64,000 nt of DNA from Rhodoferax sp. BLA1. Its GTDB lineage: Bacteria > Pseudomonadota > Gammaproteobacteria > Burkholderiales > Burkholderiaceae_C. The notes under the pieces are model-generated. The model did no database searches and was not told the origin of the DNA. It worked only from the letters and a program-made list of their open reading frames with translations. A program made the position numbers and the translations under genes. The stretch is taken from positions 124,001 to 188,000 of the forward strand of contig NZ_SZVI01000009.1 in NCBI RefSeq assembly GCF_013416775.1, read 5' to 3'. Positions 28,777 through 37,861 of this stretch are shown here, in pieces; position 1 is the first letter of the stretch, and each line of letters starts with the position of its first letter.

Positions 28777-29172
28777 ATGCAGGGATTGGTCCAATTAAGT
28801 GCAATGCTTGTGAAAAGAAAAGACGTAGAACCGATTCAGTTTCAAGACTATAAGCACGCCGTATCGCCGATGAGGGTCAGCTTCAAGTATCGCTCGGGGC
28901 CCGCCGCCCTACGCTGCTTATCTGACGGCCTTGTCTATTTCGCAAAACCATCCGAGTTCAACGACTGTCTTGAAGCCAAGTTCGATCATTCGACTGCGCT
29001 TGACTACATTGAACGCATGAATCGGTCTATCAGAAGTGTGGCTGAGCAACGCGGTTATGCAGGTGGATACACAGTACCGAGGAGCGAGCTTTTGGCGTTT
29101 AAGTTATTGACAAAGTGTGATAGCTTGTTTATGCAGATTCCGATCACCTATGACAACCGTTGCCGATCATAG
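28777..29172 (+). pseudogene. Truncated DUF2971-like gene
   Basis: The 131-residue ORF (or shorter from the ATG at 28804) contains the DUF2971-type start FKYRSGPAALRCLSDGLVYFAKPSEFNDCLEAKFD, but ends after about half the normal family length. The stop lies inside an 11-bp inverted repeat (29143-29177), next to the AT-rich HEPN gene. The 3' part was probably lost when that segment arrived. DUF2971 proteins occur in defence islands and their role is unknown. It lies 57 bases after the ATPase gene. Confidence 0.6.
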
Positions 29173-29177
29173 GTGAT
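29143..29177. repeat. 11-bp inverted repeat at the DUF2971/HEPN junction
   Basis: ATCACCTATGA (29143-29153) and TCATAGGTGAT (29167-29177) are perfect inverted copies separated by 13 bases. It lies exactly where the DUF2971 reading frame is cut and base composition drops sharply. It may be a hairpin terminator without a T-run or the scar of an insertion. Confidence 0.55.
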
Positions 29178-29209
29178 GAATTGAAGTGTGGCACGTAATT
29201 TTCCAAAAA

Positions 29210-30982
29210 CTAAACGTAGATTATAGGCCCCTTGTCTATTAGGAACTTGTTGTTATCAATGGTGAAATTTTGGACCTCTGTTAGATTTTTATCGAACTTT
29301 ATTCTTAATATTTTTGCTATTTCAAAAGCTTGTTCCAACGTCTCTGTTCGATACTCTCCACATGTCATTTTTATTAAATCGAATATTATTTGATCTAAAT
29401 ATTCATGACCATTCTCAATTAAAGTTGTGAGGTAGCTTGGGTACCGACCCGAATGCACAATTAAATTTCTAGTTCTGTATATCCTCCTCAGCTGCCAAGC
29501 CAGCTTCTTCTCGTGAGTCTCCAGTAGAGTTTTTATGTTTTTTGGTTCACATAGAGATGCGGAGAGGCTATATGCTCTGTATCGAAGAAGATGAAAATCA
29601 CTTAAGGCAGCATAAAGTTCTTGGCGAAGTGTCTCATTTTCCTTGATTGTTAACAGGTTTGCAGCTCGGGCAACCAAGTTGCTTCCGGGTTGACTTGGCA
29701 CTTTTCGAAGTATTTTTTTTGCGCGCCATTGATCCCATCGCATAAGATCAAATGTAAACCTCTCCACTATTCGACCTATGTAGGCCTTCATTAAAAATGG
29801 CAACATCGCGCTCGTTATGTTTGATATCTTAGAACTTCCAAGATTGGAAGGAATTAGTGTTTCTAGTGCGGTCCAAATATTTACGAGTTGATTTTCACTA
29901 ATTGCATGTGAAACGCATATACCATGTAAGTCCGCAACTCGCATTAGTCGAGTGCTACTGGCTTTATTTAATGGCAAATTATCAATAAGCCTATTTAACT
30001 CTTTTGATGCTTTGCTTGGCCTCATGTCCGCAACCTTATCCATTGCGCTTTTTGGTGGATTGACGAGGACTATGCCAGGGGCACAACACTGTGTTGCTAA
30101 CGCCGCTGGTTTCCAGGTAACCTTTGCTTTATGGTGGAAGACTGTGAATAAGTTGCTTAAGTTCTCAAGTGTTCTGATTGCCTCATCGCGTGCCGAATAT
30201 TTGTCATATGACCTGATGTCGCGTATGTGGACATAAACCTCATTTTCATCTTTCGAGAACCCACATTTTTTTGCAATATCAGATGCCTCAGACGGGAGGT
30301 TTTCGATAATATCAGCGTCCATGGAGGATATGGAGTCTGAGATTTCATTTATCAGGTTTGAGGCAATGAAAAATAAATCGAATGAGTGCGTTACTGGCAA
30401 GATGCTATCTATGAATTTTTTATAACACTCTGTCGATTTAATCAGGTCACCCTCCGGTTTGAAAAAGAAATCTTGTGTTGCCTCATATAGATGCTGCTTA
30501 CTCAGTCCTATATTAATAAGCGTAGTGACGACGTTTCGACTTAAGGCATCAATAGATTTTTTTGATTTTTTATCAATTGCATCATGGAGCGCATCTGTGC
30601 ATACTTGCAAGTATCGATATGGTTCAAGCGTCTTGCTTAGTACTTCAAGTCTGAGCTTGACTTCCGTCAACTTGGTTTCGTCACTTTTTAGTATGTAATA
30701 TTCAACCCTAGCATCTAATAGTTTTTTACTGATACTATCGTTCTGAATTGCCCATTCGAGTTCTTGTAAAACTGGCTCAAGATTTGCCACATCAATGATG
30801 CCAGACTCTATATCTGAAATGAGGCTTACAGCCTCCTTCGCGAGGAAAGGTGCGTTAAGGGCTGAAGGTTTAAATGTATCAAATGTGTAGTCGAATAATA
30901 ATTCATTCATCCTCTGTGCAAAAAACAGGAGACCTTCGATTTCCGGGGTGACAATCCATCTAGATATATTTTTGAAAATCAT
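29210..30982 (-). CDS. Large AT-rich protein with C-terminal HEPN-type RNase motif
   Basis: The 590-residue protein is mostly helical by appearance, without signal peptide or membrane segments. Near residue 502 it has IYRTRNLIVHSGRYPSYL, an R-x-x-x-x-H (RNLIVH) motif typical of HEPN ribonucleases, in an Apea-like context with a following helix HEYLDQIIFDLIKM. The rest is unrecognised. Base composition and codon use are far more AT-rich than every neighbour, a sign of separate transfer. It is convergent with the truncated DUF2971 gene. An abortive-infection role is inferred from the motif and the island setting. Confidence 0.65.
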   Translation of the reverse strand: MIFKNISRWIVTPEIEGLLFFAQRMNELLFDYTFDTFKPSALNAPFLAKEAVSLISDIESGIIDVANLEPVLQELEWAIQNDSISKKLLDARVEYYILKSDETKLTEVKLRLEVLSKTLEPYRYLQVCTDALHDAIDKKSKKSIDALSRNVVTTLINIGLSKQHLYEATQDFFFKPEGDLIKSTECYKKFIDSILPVTHSFDLFFIASNLINEISDSISSMDADIIENLPSEASDIAKKCGFSKDENEVYVHIRDIRSYDKYSARDEAIRTLENLSNLFTVFHHKAKVTWKPAALATQCCAPGIVLVNPPKSAMDKVADMRPSKASKELNRLIDNLPLNKASSTRLMRVADLHGICVSHAISENQLVNIWTALETLIPSNLGSSKISNITSAMLPFLMKAYIGRIVERFTFDLMRWDQWRAKKILRKVPSQPGSNLVARAANLLTIKENETLRQELYAALSDFHLLRYRAYSLSASLCEPKNIKTLLETHEKKLAWQLRRIYRTRNLIVHSGRYPSYLTTLIENGHEYLDQIIFDLIKMTCGEYRTETLEQAFEIAKILRIKFDKNLTEVQNFTIDNNKFLIDKGPIIYV

Positions 30983-31268
30983 TTTCTACTTTAGTTGATG
31001 TGCGAAGTTTTTAAATTTCAGAGGTATTTTTCACTGCAAGACCTAAAAATATTATGGCACTACGTAATAGTCTGATCTTGAGGTCCTACGCGACGAGGCT
31101 TGCAGTCTTGCTTTCGGCGAATTTGCCTGAAATTTATATGATTATAAGAATTTGACAAACTCCACAGACTAGCTTTTCTTTCTAGAGTCTAAGCACGGGA
31201 GACTCGAAATAAAGCGGCATCTTGTAGGACAGCTTCCACTGGAATTTTGACAGCTAGTTCGTTGTCTG

Positions 31269-31292
31269 AATATCCCCCAAATGGGGGATATT
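31269..31292. promoter_or_regulatory. Perfect 10-bp palindrome upstream of the metallophosphoesterase
   Basis: AATATCCCCC (31269-31278) and GGGGGATATT (31283-31292) flank AAAT. It lies in the 574-base interval 30983-31556 between two divergently transcribed genes and could be an operator or hairpin. The rest of the interval has open frames on both strands but nothing I recognise. Confidence 0.4.
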
Positions 31293-31556
31293 GACGGAAG
31301 TCGGCTTCCGCGGCAATCAAGCGCCATGGTGGATATCCCAGATAAGCGCTTGCAATTGGCAATGGACCTGCATGGTCCAAAGATGATTAGCAACAGAGTG
31401 GTCAGCAGTTACCGGAACGATGGCCGGAGATTTCTGGAACACGCACCACCCCGCTTCCAGCAATCAGTAAACCAAGCAGGTCAAACACCTGTAGCATGTT
31501 CCTTTCGCAGAGTGCAAAAAACAGAACCGTCACGATTGTTAAGGAGCGAGCGCCTG

Positions 31557-32576
31557 ATGAAGCTGCTAGTGCTGTCCGACCTGCATTTGGGCTTCAAACC
31601 CATGTCGCTGGAACATGAGGGCCAGCACATCGGTGTCGACGCTGACCTGGTTATCTTGGCAGGCGACATCGCTGAAGGCCACAAAGGACTGCGCTGGGCC
31701 CGGGATTCCTTTCGGGACAAACCAATCCTCTATGTTGCTGGCAACCATGAGTTCTATGGCCGCCACTGGAGTGGACATCTTCGCGATATGCGCGAAAAAG
31801 CTGCGGCACTGGACATTGCCTTTCTGGAAGACGAAGTCTTCGAGTTCGAGGGTTTGCGTTTTCTAGGCTGCAGCCTGTGGACAGACTTCGAACTGCACGG
31901 GCCTGAAGCCAAGCGCCAAGCCATGCGCGCAGCCCAGGAGCATTTGAACGACTATGTACGCATCAAAATATCCAGGCCCAAATGGCTTGGCCCTGATATT
32001 GATGGCAACCACCCTAACCTGTTGTCGCCTGAGTTCACTGTGCGGCGGTTTCAGCAAAGTGTGACATGGTTGGAGCGGGAACTGAACAATTGTGATCCTG
32101 AGAACACTGTGGTGGTGACGCACCACGCACCTCACCCGAATTCGGTCCCTGCCGAGTACGTGGGTGATGCGTTGACGCCAGCGTTTGTTTCCGACTTGCA
32201 ACGGCTGATGGGTAAAGCCTGCCTATGGGTACATGGCCATGTCCATGACAACTTTGACTACCAGGTCAATGGCACAAGAGTGGTCTGCAATCCAAGGGGG
32301 TACGCACACCGGGATGGGGGAATGGAGAACGAGAAGTTCAATCCGGCACTGACTATCGAGGTTGACCGCAGGCATGGACTACCGATCCTCAAAGAGCGAC
32401 AGCGCAAAGATGCCGAAGAGGTGGCAGCAGGTAAACGATCTCCGAACAGTCTCCTGGCGGTAGGCAAAGGGGATCTGGATGGCGCCACCTTCACGTTCAA
32501 CCCAGAATCTGAGTTTGCAGGGCCAGGCTGGACAGAAAGAACCATTGATGCAAAGCGGACGAGTGAAGGCCGATGA
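31557..32576 (+). CDS. Calcineurin-like metallophosphoesterase
   Basis: The 339-residue protein has all the metallophosphoesterase blocks: LSDLHLG near residue 8, LAGDIAEG, VAGNHEFYG near 64, VVTHHAPH near 190 and WVHGHVHDN near 226. The start at 31557 is chosen because AAGGAG (31541-31546) lies ten bases upstream; the frame is open back to 31281 without a family match. It probably hydrolyses a phosphodiester or phosphomonoester with a two-metal centre; the substrate is unknown. It is the last cargo gene before tniQ, to which it is convergent, and may be defensive or merely carried. Confidence 0.85.
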   Translation: MKLLVLSDLHLGFKPMSLEHEGQHIGVDADLVILAGDIAEGHKGLRWARDSFRDKPILYVAGNHEFYGRHWSGHLRDMREKAAALDIAFLEDEVFEFEGLRFLGCSLWTDFELHGPEAKRQAMRAAQEHLNDYVRIKISRPKWLGPDIDGNHPNLLSPEFTVRRFQQSVTWLERELNNCDPENTVVVTHHAPHPNSVPAEYVGDALTPAFVSDLQRLMGKACLWVHGHVHDNFDYQVNGTRVVCNPRGYAHRDGGMENEKFNPALTIEVDRRHGLPILKERQRKDAEEVAAGKRSPNSLLAVGKGDLDGATFTFNPESEFAGPGWTERTIDAKRTSEGR

Positions 32577-32656
32577 TCATCTGATTTGGTTGCGATAGTG
32601 TGTGTTGCGATGAGCGGTCAATAGCTTTCTAACCCTGATTCGAGGTGTTACCAATG

Positions 32657-34639
32657 TTATCGACCGGTGCGCAAGCGGATTTCGTCCAGCTTCAGTGCCT
32701 GCACATCAAACAATGCCATTGTTTCTGTATTTATTGGTGCAAGTCTGCCCCCTTCGTACTCGTTGCGTTTGTCTTGGGCTATAACCCTCACCCCCATCTC
32801 CCGCGCGATGAATGCCGCCGACCAAAACCGTTCGGTGCCTTGACCGCGCAACTGCATAACGTGCCATTGCGCACAGCGCGTCGCACCAGCCAGCGCAGGC
32901 GAAACAGCCTGCAGCACTGATTGACTCTTCGTTCGTATCGCATGGTTGGCTTCATAGGTCTGTCGATAGTGCATGACGGCTCGGCGCAGACCACACAAAG
33001 CATCCCGAGCAGTGTGCCCTTTAGCCTGGATGAGGCCGTTGACCACCCGTGCTACAAACAAATTGTGGCTTTTGAAAATCCAGCAATCCGTCGCCTGCCC
33101 GGTATGCAGGAGCACCACCTGCCGCACATCGTCATCGGTGGAACGTGCTCCTGTCTCGACGTGCCAACCTTCACGCTGGCTCCAATCCAAACAAGACCAT
33201 TTTGCAAGGTCATCTACGCATCTCTTTCGTTCGCGCGGTGCCTTAGCCCAAGCTTCACGGCGTTGTTGCTTCGTCGGTAAGTCGACCATGAACCGAGATG
33301 AGTCCGCGTTCCGCACATACCCGACGAACTGAGTACGTTTACCTGTCGGGCGAGAGAACCAAACAACGCAATCGGAAAAAGATGTGCTCCCATTGCTTTC
33401 GTCTTGAATGGACCAATCTGCCCAACCTTCGGCAATAGACCGGTCAGTTTGCCGTATCGCCCGTGCCCAAGCTTGCCGCGCCTCCAGCGCGGTAACGTGT
33501 TGTGCAATCCAGCGACGGGCTGAATCAGAAATGAGAGGTGCACCGAAGCTGAAGGTGCGCCCCACGTTGTCATGCAGCTCAATCCGCGTTTTGTGGGTCG
33601 ATGGGGTACCAAAATCAGATTGAAGCTCATCTGGTCGATTGGGCCAGCGTCGGGTTATAGCCCTAGGCTCTAGCTGCCTAGTCCATAACATTTCTGTGAA
33701 TGCGACGCGTGCCTTCGGACGTTTAGCCATCATGATCGCAAAAGCAGCTGGATCGAACGTGCGCATCAATATTCTGATCAATCGATCAGGATTGGCCAAT
33801 CCGTGTCGGCGTAGATGACGCGCCATCGATCTATATACAGTGGACTGGTCCGATTCTGAACATGAGGACTCACCATTCTGTCGCATCGGTGGTTTGACGT
33901 CCTGTAGACTGCCGCTCAAGGCTTTATAGATCGACCAGTACTTCGCTTCATCGGGGTCACGCCAAAGCATGGACTCATCATCGAAACAATCTGGATATTC
34001 GATTGCGTTATCGTGACACCACCGGGCAATGAGGGCGAGTTGGATATGCGCTGGCAAAAGTCGCTCGAACGATGGTGAATGCAGTACAGAGCCAATGTGT
34101 TTTACCCATTGAGCAACTGGGGTCCAGGCTGCAGTTTCCGCATTAGGCATACTGGGGTATCTAGCTTCACGTGGTGCTAAAAACTGGGTGTGACCGCATC
34201 GACACCGCCGCTGGCTTACGGTTAGTCCGTCGTGCCGCATCTTGAATTGTTCACGGCATTTCGGACATTCTTCGATCAGGGGCAGCGCATGGATTGGACA
34301 GCGCGACACCAGCCTGATATTACCAAGGAGGGTATGAAATCCTGCCGATATGCAAGCCGGACACCACCGAAGCCGCCTCACCATGCAAGTGCGACACAGA
34401 CCGGCCGGAAATTGCTCTATCACTGCAAACTTTGACAATGCACGCACTGGCTCCCCGAGGGCGGCTGCAAGGACTTTTGCTTCACGTACCGCGCGCTCTT
34501 CACAAGTGGATTCCCTCGACATGTATAGTTGCCGAATATCACCGGAGCGCAAATCATTCAACCAAGTCGCGCGCAGTAAGGTGTGCCACAACGATGCATA
34601 AGGCAAAATTGTCCCAGGGTACCAGGTCAGCGGCTTCAT
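32657..34639 (-). CDS. tniQ: TniQ/TnsD-like target-selection protein
   Basis: The 660-residue protein starts MKPLTWYPGTILPYASLWHTLL, a TniQ-type beginning. At residues about 80-150 it carries cysteine/histidine zinc motifs (CRTCMVRRLRWCPAC, SRCPIHALPLIEECPKC, RRCRCGH). In Tn7-like elements this family chooses the insertion site and recruits the TniB/TnsC ATPase. The long C-terminal extension is more like TnsD than the short TniQ of Tn5053, so a specific attachment site is possible. Its ATG overlaps the tniB stop (ATGA), and tniA-tniB-tniQ form one operon. Confidence 0.85.
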   Translation of the reverse strand: MKPLTWYPGTILPYASLWHTLLRATWLNDLRSGDIRQLYMSRESTCEERAVREAKVLAAALGEPVRALSKFAVIEQFPAGLCRTCMVRRLRWCPACISAGFHTLLGNIRLVSRCPIHALPLIEECPKCREQFKMRHDGLTVSQRRCRCGHTQFLAPREARYPSMPNAETAAWTPVAQWVKHIGSVLHSPSFERLLPAHIQLALIARWCHDNAIEYPDCFDDESMLWRDPDEAKYWSIYKALSGSLQDVKPPMRQNGESSCSESDQSTVYRSMARHLRRHGLANPDRLIRILMRTFDPAAFAIMMAKRPKARVAFTEMLWTRQLEPRAITRRWPNRPDELQSDFGTPSTHKTRIELHDNVGRTFSFGAPLISDSARRWIAQHVTALEARQAWARAIRQTDRSIAEGWADWSIQDESNGSTSFSDCVVWFSRPTGKRTQFVGYVRNADSSRFMVDLPTKQQRREAWAKAPRERKRCVDDLAKWSCLDWSQREGWHVETGARSTDDDVRQVVLLHTGQATDCWIFKSHNLFVARVVNGLIQAKGHTARDALCGLRRAVMHYRQTYEANHAIRTKSQSVLQAVSPALAGATRCAQWHVMQLRGQGTERFWSAAFIAREMGVRVIAQDKRNEYEGGRLAPINTETMALFDVQALKLDEIRLRTGR

Positions 34640-35670
34640 ACCCCACTACGACCTGTTGACCGTTTCGCCAAATGGGCCGTGGCGGTAACCAATGCCAGCA
34701 ACTGTCGGTGGCCGCTTGCTGTCACGACGTCGGACAAGCTTTCTTGGGATGTCACATCGCGCCAATCGGCACCACCCGCGATGCGCAACAAAATATTGCG
34801 GCAGCAGTGCGCGATGGTCTTCATCGGAAATTCGAGCGGCCCAGGGTAATTCGACGGTACACCTGCCACCAAAGCTGCGTGCAGCGCTTTCGCGTGGCTT
34901 TCAAGTCGAAATCCGTGAATCCACGCTTCTGGGGCGACACCTTCGGTAAATGACTTGCCTGAATGTGCCGGCCATTCGGTGCCTTCGTCGTAACCCGCCA
35001 TCACGCAGGCAAGCTCATCCAGGCCTTCAATGCCGTGAAAGCGCTCGCTGGCCAGCATGAAGCGCGCAGCCACATGCGCTCCTCCTACCATGGCTAGTGC
35101 CATGGGCTCATCAAAAAACTGCAACGAAGCAATTGAAAAAACGCACAGTCGCAGGTTCTCCTTTTCCAACAAACTGTGTAACTCAACTAGCCATAACCAT
35201 TCACGTTGCGTCATTCCCTGTGCCTCGTCGATGATGAGGATGAGAAATCGGCCTCCCCCCCGACACGCCAGCGAATACCAACGTTCCATCAACATATGCT
35301 GGCGGCTTAAGGGACTGCGCGTGGCTTTTGACAAAGGATGTTTGCTCGCGTGGAGTAGACAGGCATAAAACCGTCCAATGGAGTTGGCCCCACCAGCGTC
35401 GGTGTGGCTCCAGACCACCATCGGCAGCGTATTCTGAAAACGCTCACTCAAGAGCGTCTGCACCCAGTGGTCCACGGCACTGGATTTCCCATAGCGCGAT
35501 GGTCCATAGATCGTGGCTCCCTCGACTTGGTTGTCAATCCACGACGCCAGTTGGTCCACCATCCGCTGGATGGGGGGCGTATATAGCGAATAGTCGCGCG
35601 TCACCAAAGGATGATCCCGAGGAATATGGGCCGGTACCAGCGGCGCAGGCAGATGCTGTCCGTTCACCAT
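34636..35670 (-). CDS. tniB: TniB/TnsC-like transposition ATPase
   Basis: This is a 344-residue AAA+ protein with Walker A IYGPSRYGKSSAVDHW near residue 57 and Walker B FLILIIDEAQGM near 142. In Tn5053/Tn7-like transposons this regulator links target selection by TniQ to the transposase. It overlaps tniA by seven bases and tniQ by four, indicating translational coupling. The length and the PSRYGKSS P-loop are typical of TniB. Confidence 0.88.
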   Translation of the reverse strand: MVNGQHLPAPLVPAHIPRDHPLVTRDYSLYTPPIQRMVDQLASWIDNQVEGATIYGPSRYGKSSAVDHWVQTLLSERFQNTLPMVVWSHTDAGGANSIGRFYACLLHASKHPLSKATRSPLSRQHMLMERWYSLACRGGGRFLILIIDEAQGMTQREWLWLVELHSLLEKENLRLCVFSIASLQFFDEPMALAMVGGAHVAARFMLASERFHGIEGLDELACVMAGYDEGTEWPAHSGKSFTEGVAPEAWIHGFRLESHAKALHAALVAGVPSNYPGPLEFPMKTIAHCCRNILLRIAGGADWRDVTSQESLSDVVTASGHRQLLALVTATAHLAKRSTGRSGV

Positions 35671-37691
35671 GTCTTGGCTTTCGGCAAATTGCGCGCTGGT
35701 CTTGACAAAAGTTCGGCATTTCCCGAAGACAGTCCGGTTTCTACGGCCTTGCTGACGGACTCATTGTTCGGCTCGTGCTTCGAGGCCGCATCACTATCAA
35801 CGAGGGGCGCTGGTTCGTAAGCGGTCTGTGGACATGTGGGTAACTGGGTCGTAAGAATGCGTCGCACACTCAGATAAGCAGGATGCGCTGGCAATTTGCC
35901 ACCGTTGTTTTCGGCAAACCGTACCAATTCTTCCACTGCGTCGCATTGCGTGGATAAATGCAGTAGTCTGCGCCTCTCCAGCGATCGAATCGATTGGCGA
36001 ATAAACAAGCTATGCGGTGTCCGATGCCAGGGTGGCGCAGCCCGCACAACGCCGAGAAATAAGCCCTTGCCATTCGACACGGTGGCAAACCGCGCATCGT
36101 CCTCGTCCTCAATCTGAAGCCAAAGGTCTTTGCCTACTAAATCAGTGCGTAAAGCGAGCCATTCCGCAGAATAGCGGGCATTGGCAAAGTTGAAATACGG
36201 TCGTCTACCGGTAGCGACACCTCCCAATACCGTACACAGACGGCGCACGCCGACCATGCGTCGCACTGCGTCCGAATCGGCGCATTTCATCGGCTGTGAT
36301 GGGGGAAGCAAAAACTGGAGCTGTGCCAATGGTGACCGGTATCCGAGTCCCGAGTGTGGCGTTGCGTTGTAATTCGCGATCAGAGTGTCGAGCAGTTCTT
36401 CGGCATATTCCAGTTGGAAGGCAGTCGCCTCAGCAGTTGCAACTGGATCAGCCCCATGTTTGTCGGTCGGTTTGCTTCCTGTCGTAGGCGCTAATTGGTG
36501 GAAACCTCCTGCTGCCAGGTGCCTGAAAAAGGACTCAATGAAGGGACGATCATCTTTGCTGCGACGGCTGCTGAAGCTGTTCTCATCCTGCGGTTTCAAA
36601 ATGCGACAACCCACGACCTCATGCAGTGTGTTTTCTACCCGTTTGCAGACATTAGCGAGCGCTCCATCCACGCTGAACTCAGACCAGCAAGCTCCTATCA
36701 GATACGGCGCCACTGAAGATGGGAACCCAGCACCCTCCACATAGGCGTTGTCGCTGAAGTGCAGTTCGCGCGGCGCCCAGCGCGACAACGCATGCTTTAC
36801 AGCTCGCAGCACGTCTTCGGCGGCGCATTCGCGACGTAAGCTGAGGTGGTAACCGAGCACGGTCCGGCTGGTCACTTCCAGCAAAACTATGACCCACAAC
36901 CGGTGAATCTTGCGCATCTCATGCCCGCCATGTGGTGAGGGCACAGCAACCACCATGCGCACATCCAGTTTGTGGGCATCACACTCCACCCGTTCAAAAG
37001 CCACCAAATGGGGGCGCCGAGTACCATCCCCGGCTATCGCCTTGCGGCGTGCTTCTTCACCCCCCAGAAGCAGACGTTGAAGCGCTGGATCCTCAGCAAG
37101 CACCCGATTGATATAGGCTGTAATCGTGACGTATCCCAACCTATCAACGGTAAACGGCCATTCTCTACGTTGTTCATAGCCCATCTTCCGAAGTTCACCG
37201 ATAAACCATCGGAACAACGGTTGCTTGGGCCTACCCGGGCCTGCCAGGCCGCTTGCCTTGGACAGAATTTGCTTACGAAATTGCTGCTCCAGTTCCCGCC
37301 CCTCTGATGAAGAGAATAACCATTGCAGTGAGCCCGCCGACCCCGCGCCATCTTCCCCTGCGCGTGGCTTTGACTTTCGTTTGTAATTCGTCACGCGGAG
37401 GTAGGGCAATGCTCCTCGCCAGCCATATAAATCTCCATCTGGATGTGGTAACAAGCAGCGTTCGACAATTAGTCGATAAACATTTTGCCAAGACATTCCG
37501 GCTTCTTGCCGTATTAGCGTGGGAGAGGCGCCCGACAAATACAACTCGATTCCACGGCGCCGCTGGATAAACATCTTGTGTTGTTCGGGCGGCAATGCAT
37601 CAACATCGACTGCCACCCAGACTTTGGTGTCAATGTCCCGCCCCCTCATGGGCGCATGAAGTGCAGAACGCGACCCAACCCGAGACAGCAT
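35664..37691 (-). CDS. tniA: TniA/TnsB-like DDE transposase
   Basis: This is a 675-residue integrase-core transposase. The acidic triad is visible as VECDAHKLD near residue 238, LHFSDNAY near 312 and RPFIESFFRHL near 385. The spacing between the second and third residues is larger than in retroviral integrases. A Mu-transposase-type C-terminal beta-barrel region follows (RPYFNFANARYSAEWL). A strong ribosome-binding site, GGAGG, lies eight bases before the ATG at 37691. It sits next to the presumed right end, as in Tn7/Tn5053 families. No TnsA-like endonuclease gene is seen, so transposition is probably replicative and would need cointegrate resolution. Confidence 0.9.
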   Translation of the reverse strand: MLSRVGSRSALHAPMRGRDIDTKVWVAVDVDALPPEQHKMFIQRRRGIELYLSGASPTLIRQEAGMSWQNVYRLIVERCLLPHPDGDLYGWRGALPYLRVTNYKRKSKPRAGEDGAGSAGSLQWLFSSSEGRELEQQFRKQILSKASGLAGPGRPKQPLFRWFIGELRKMGYEQRREWPFTVDRLGYVTITAYINRVLAEDPALQRLLLGGEEARRKAIAGDGTRRPHLVAFERVECDAHKLDVRMVVAVPSPHGGHEMRKIHRLWVIVLLEVTSRTVLGYHLSLRRECAAEDVLRAVKHALSRWAPRELHFSDNAYVEGAGFPSSVAPYLIGACWSEFSVDGALANVCKRVENTLHEVVGCRILKPQDENSFSSRRSKDDRPFIESFFRHLAAGGFHQLAPTTGSKPTDKHGADPVATAEATAFQLEYAEELLDTLIANYNATPHSGLGYRSPLAQLQFLLPPSQPMKCADSDAVRRMVGVRRLCTVLGGVATGRRPYFNFANARYSAEWLALRTDLVGKDLWLQIEDEDDARFATVSNGKGLFLGVVRAAPPWHRTPHSLFIRQSIRSLERRRLLHLSTQCDAVEELVRFAENNGGKLPAHPAYLSVRRILTTQLPTCPQTAYEPAPLVDSDAASKHEPNNESVSKAVETGLSSGNAELLSRPARNLPKAKTW

Positions 37692-37723
37692 TGATCAAAC
37701 CTCCGGCGACGTACAGCTATTTT

Positions 37724-37845
37724 GAAATTCACTTGCAGTACGTACTTGACACCAAATTTGCTTGAAAATCAACATCATTTTTCACTCTGGTGAGTGACTG
37801 TTCTCCCTCTGAGGGGAATCGCACACTAAACATCAAATTTGCTTG
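37724..37845. repeat. Candidate right-end TniA-binding repeats
   Basis: Three related motifs lie between tniA and the xafT-like gene: GAAATTCACTTG (37724-37735), CAAATTTGCTTG (37753-37764) and CAAATTTGCTTG (37834-37845). The last, extended to 37829, is the inverted counterpart of the left-end motif at 22571. Multiple binding sites at an end are usual for Tn7-like transposons. Confidence 0.5.
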
Positions 37846-37861
37846 TGTAGGCGCCAAACAA

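Larger units (their letters stand above)
22561..37845. mobile_element. Tn7/Tn5053-like transposon (TniA-TniB-TniQ) with defence-type cargo
   Basis: The transposon module tniA-tniB-tniQ (32657-37691) and a TnpS/TnpT-like recombinase pair (23891-26243) enclose a retron candidate, a truncated DUF2971 gene, a HEPN gene and a metallophosphoesterase. The boundaries are inferred from inverted copies of CAAGYAAATTTGATGTT at 22571-22587 and 37829-37845. The left end starts TGTCA, as in the Tn5053/Tn402 family. The ten outermost bases of the two ends do not match and I found no 5-bp target duplication, so the exact right terminus is uncertain. Confidence 0.55.

Noticed and set aside
31189-31380. A 63-codon open frame on the - strand (PPWRLIAAEADFRQYPPFGGYSDNEL...) overlapping the upstream part of the metallophosphoesterase frame
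   Set aside because: It looks protein-like and spans the CCCCC/GGGGG palindrome, but it starts only with TTG, has no ribosome-binding site and matches nothing I recognise; it may be a relic.
37790-37861. N-terminal extension of the xafT-like gene
   Set aside because: It lies over the transposon-end repeats and has no family similarity; the ATG at 37862 begins the conserved part.
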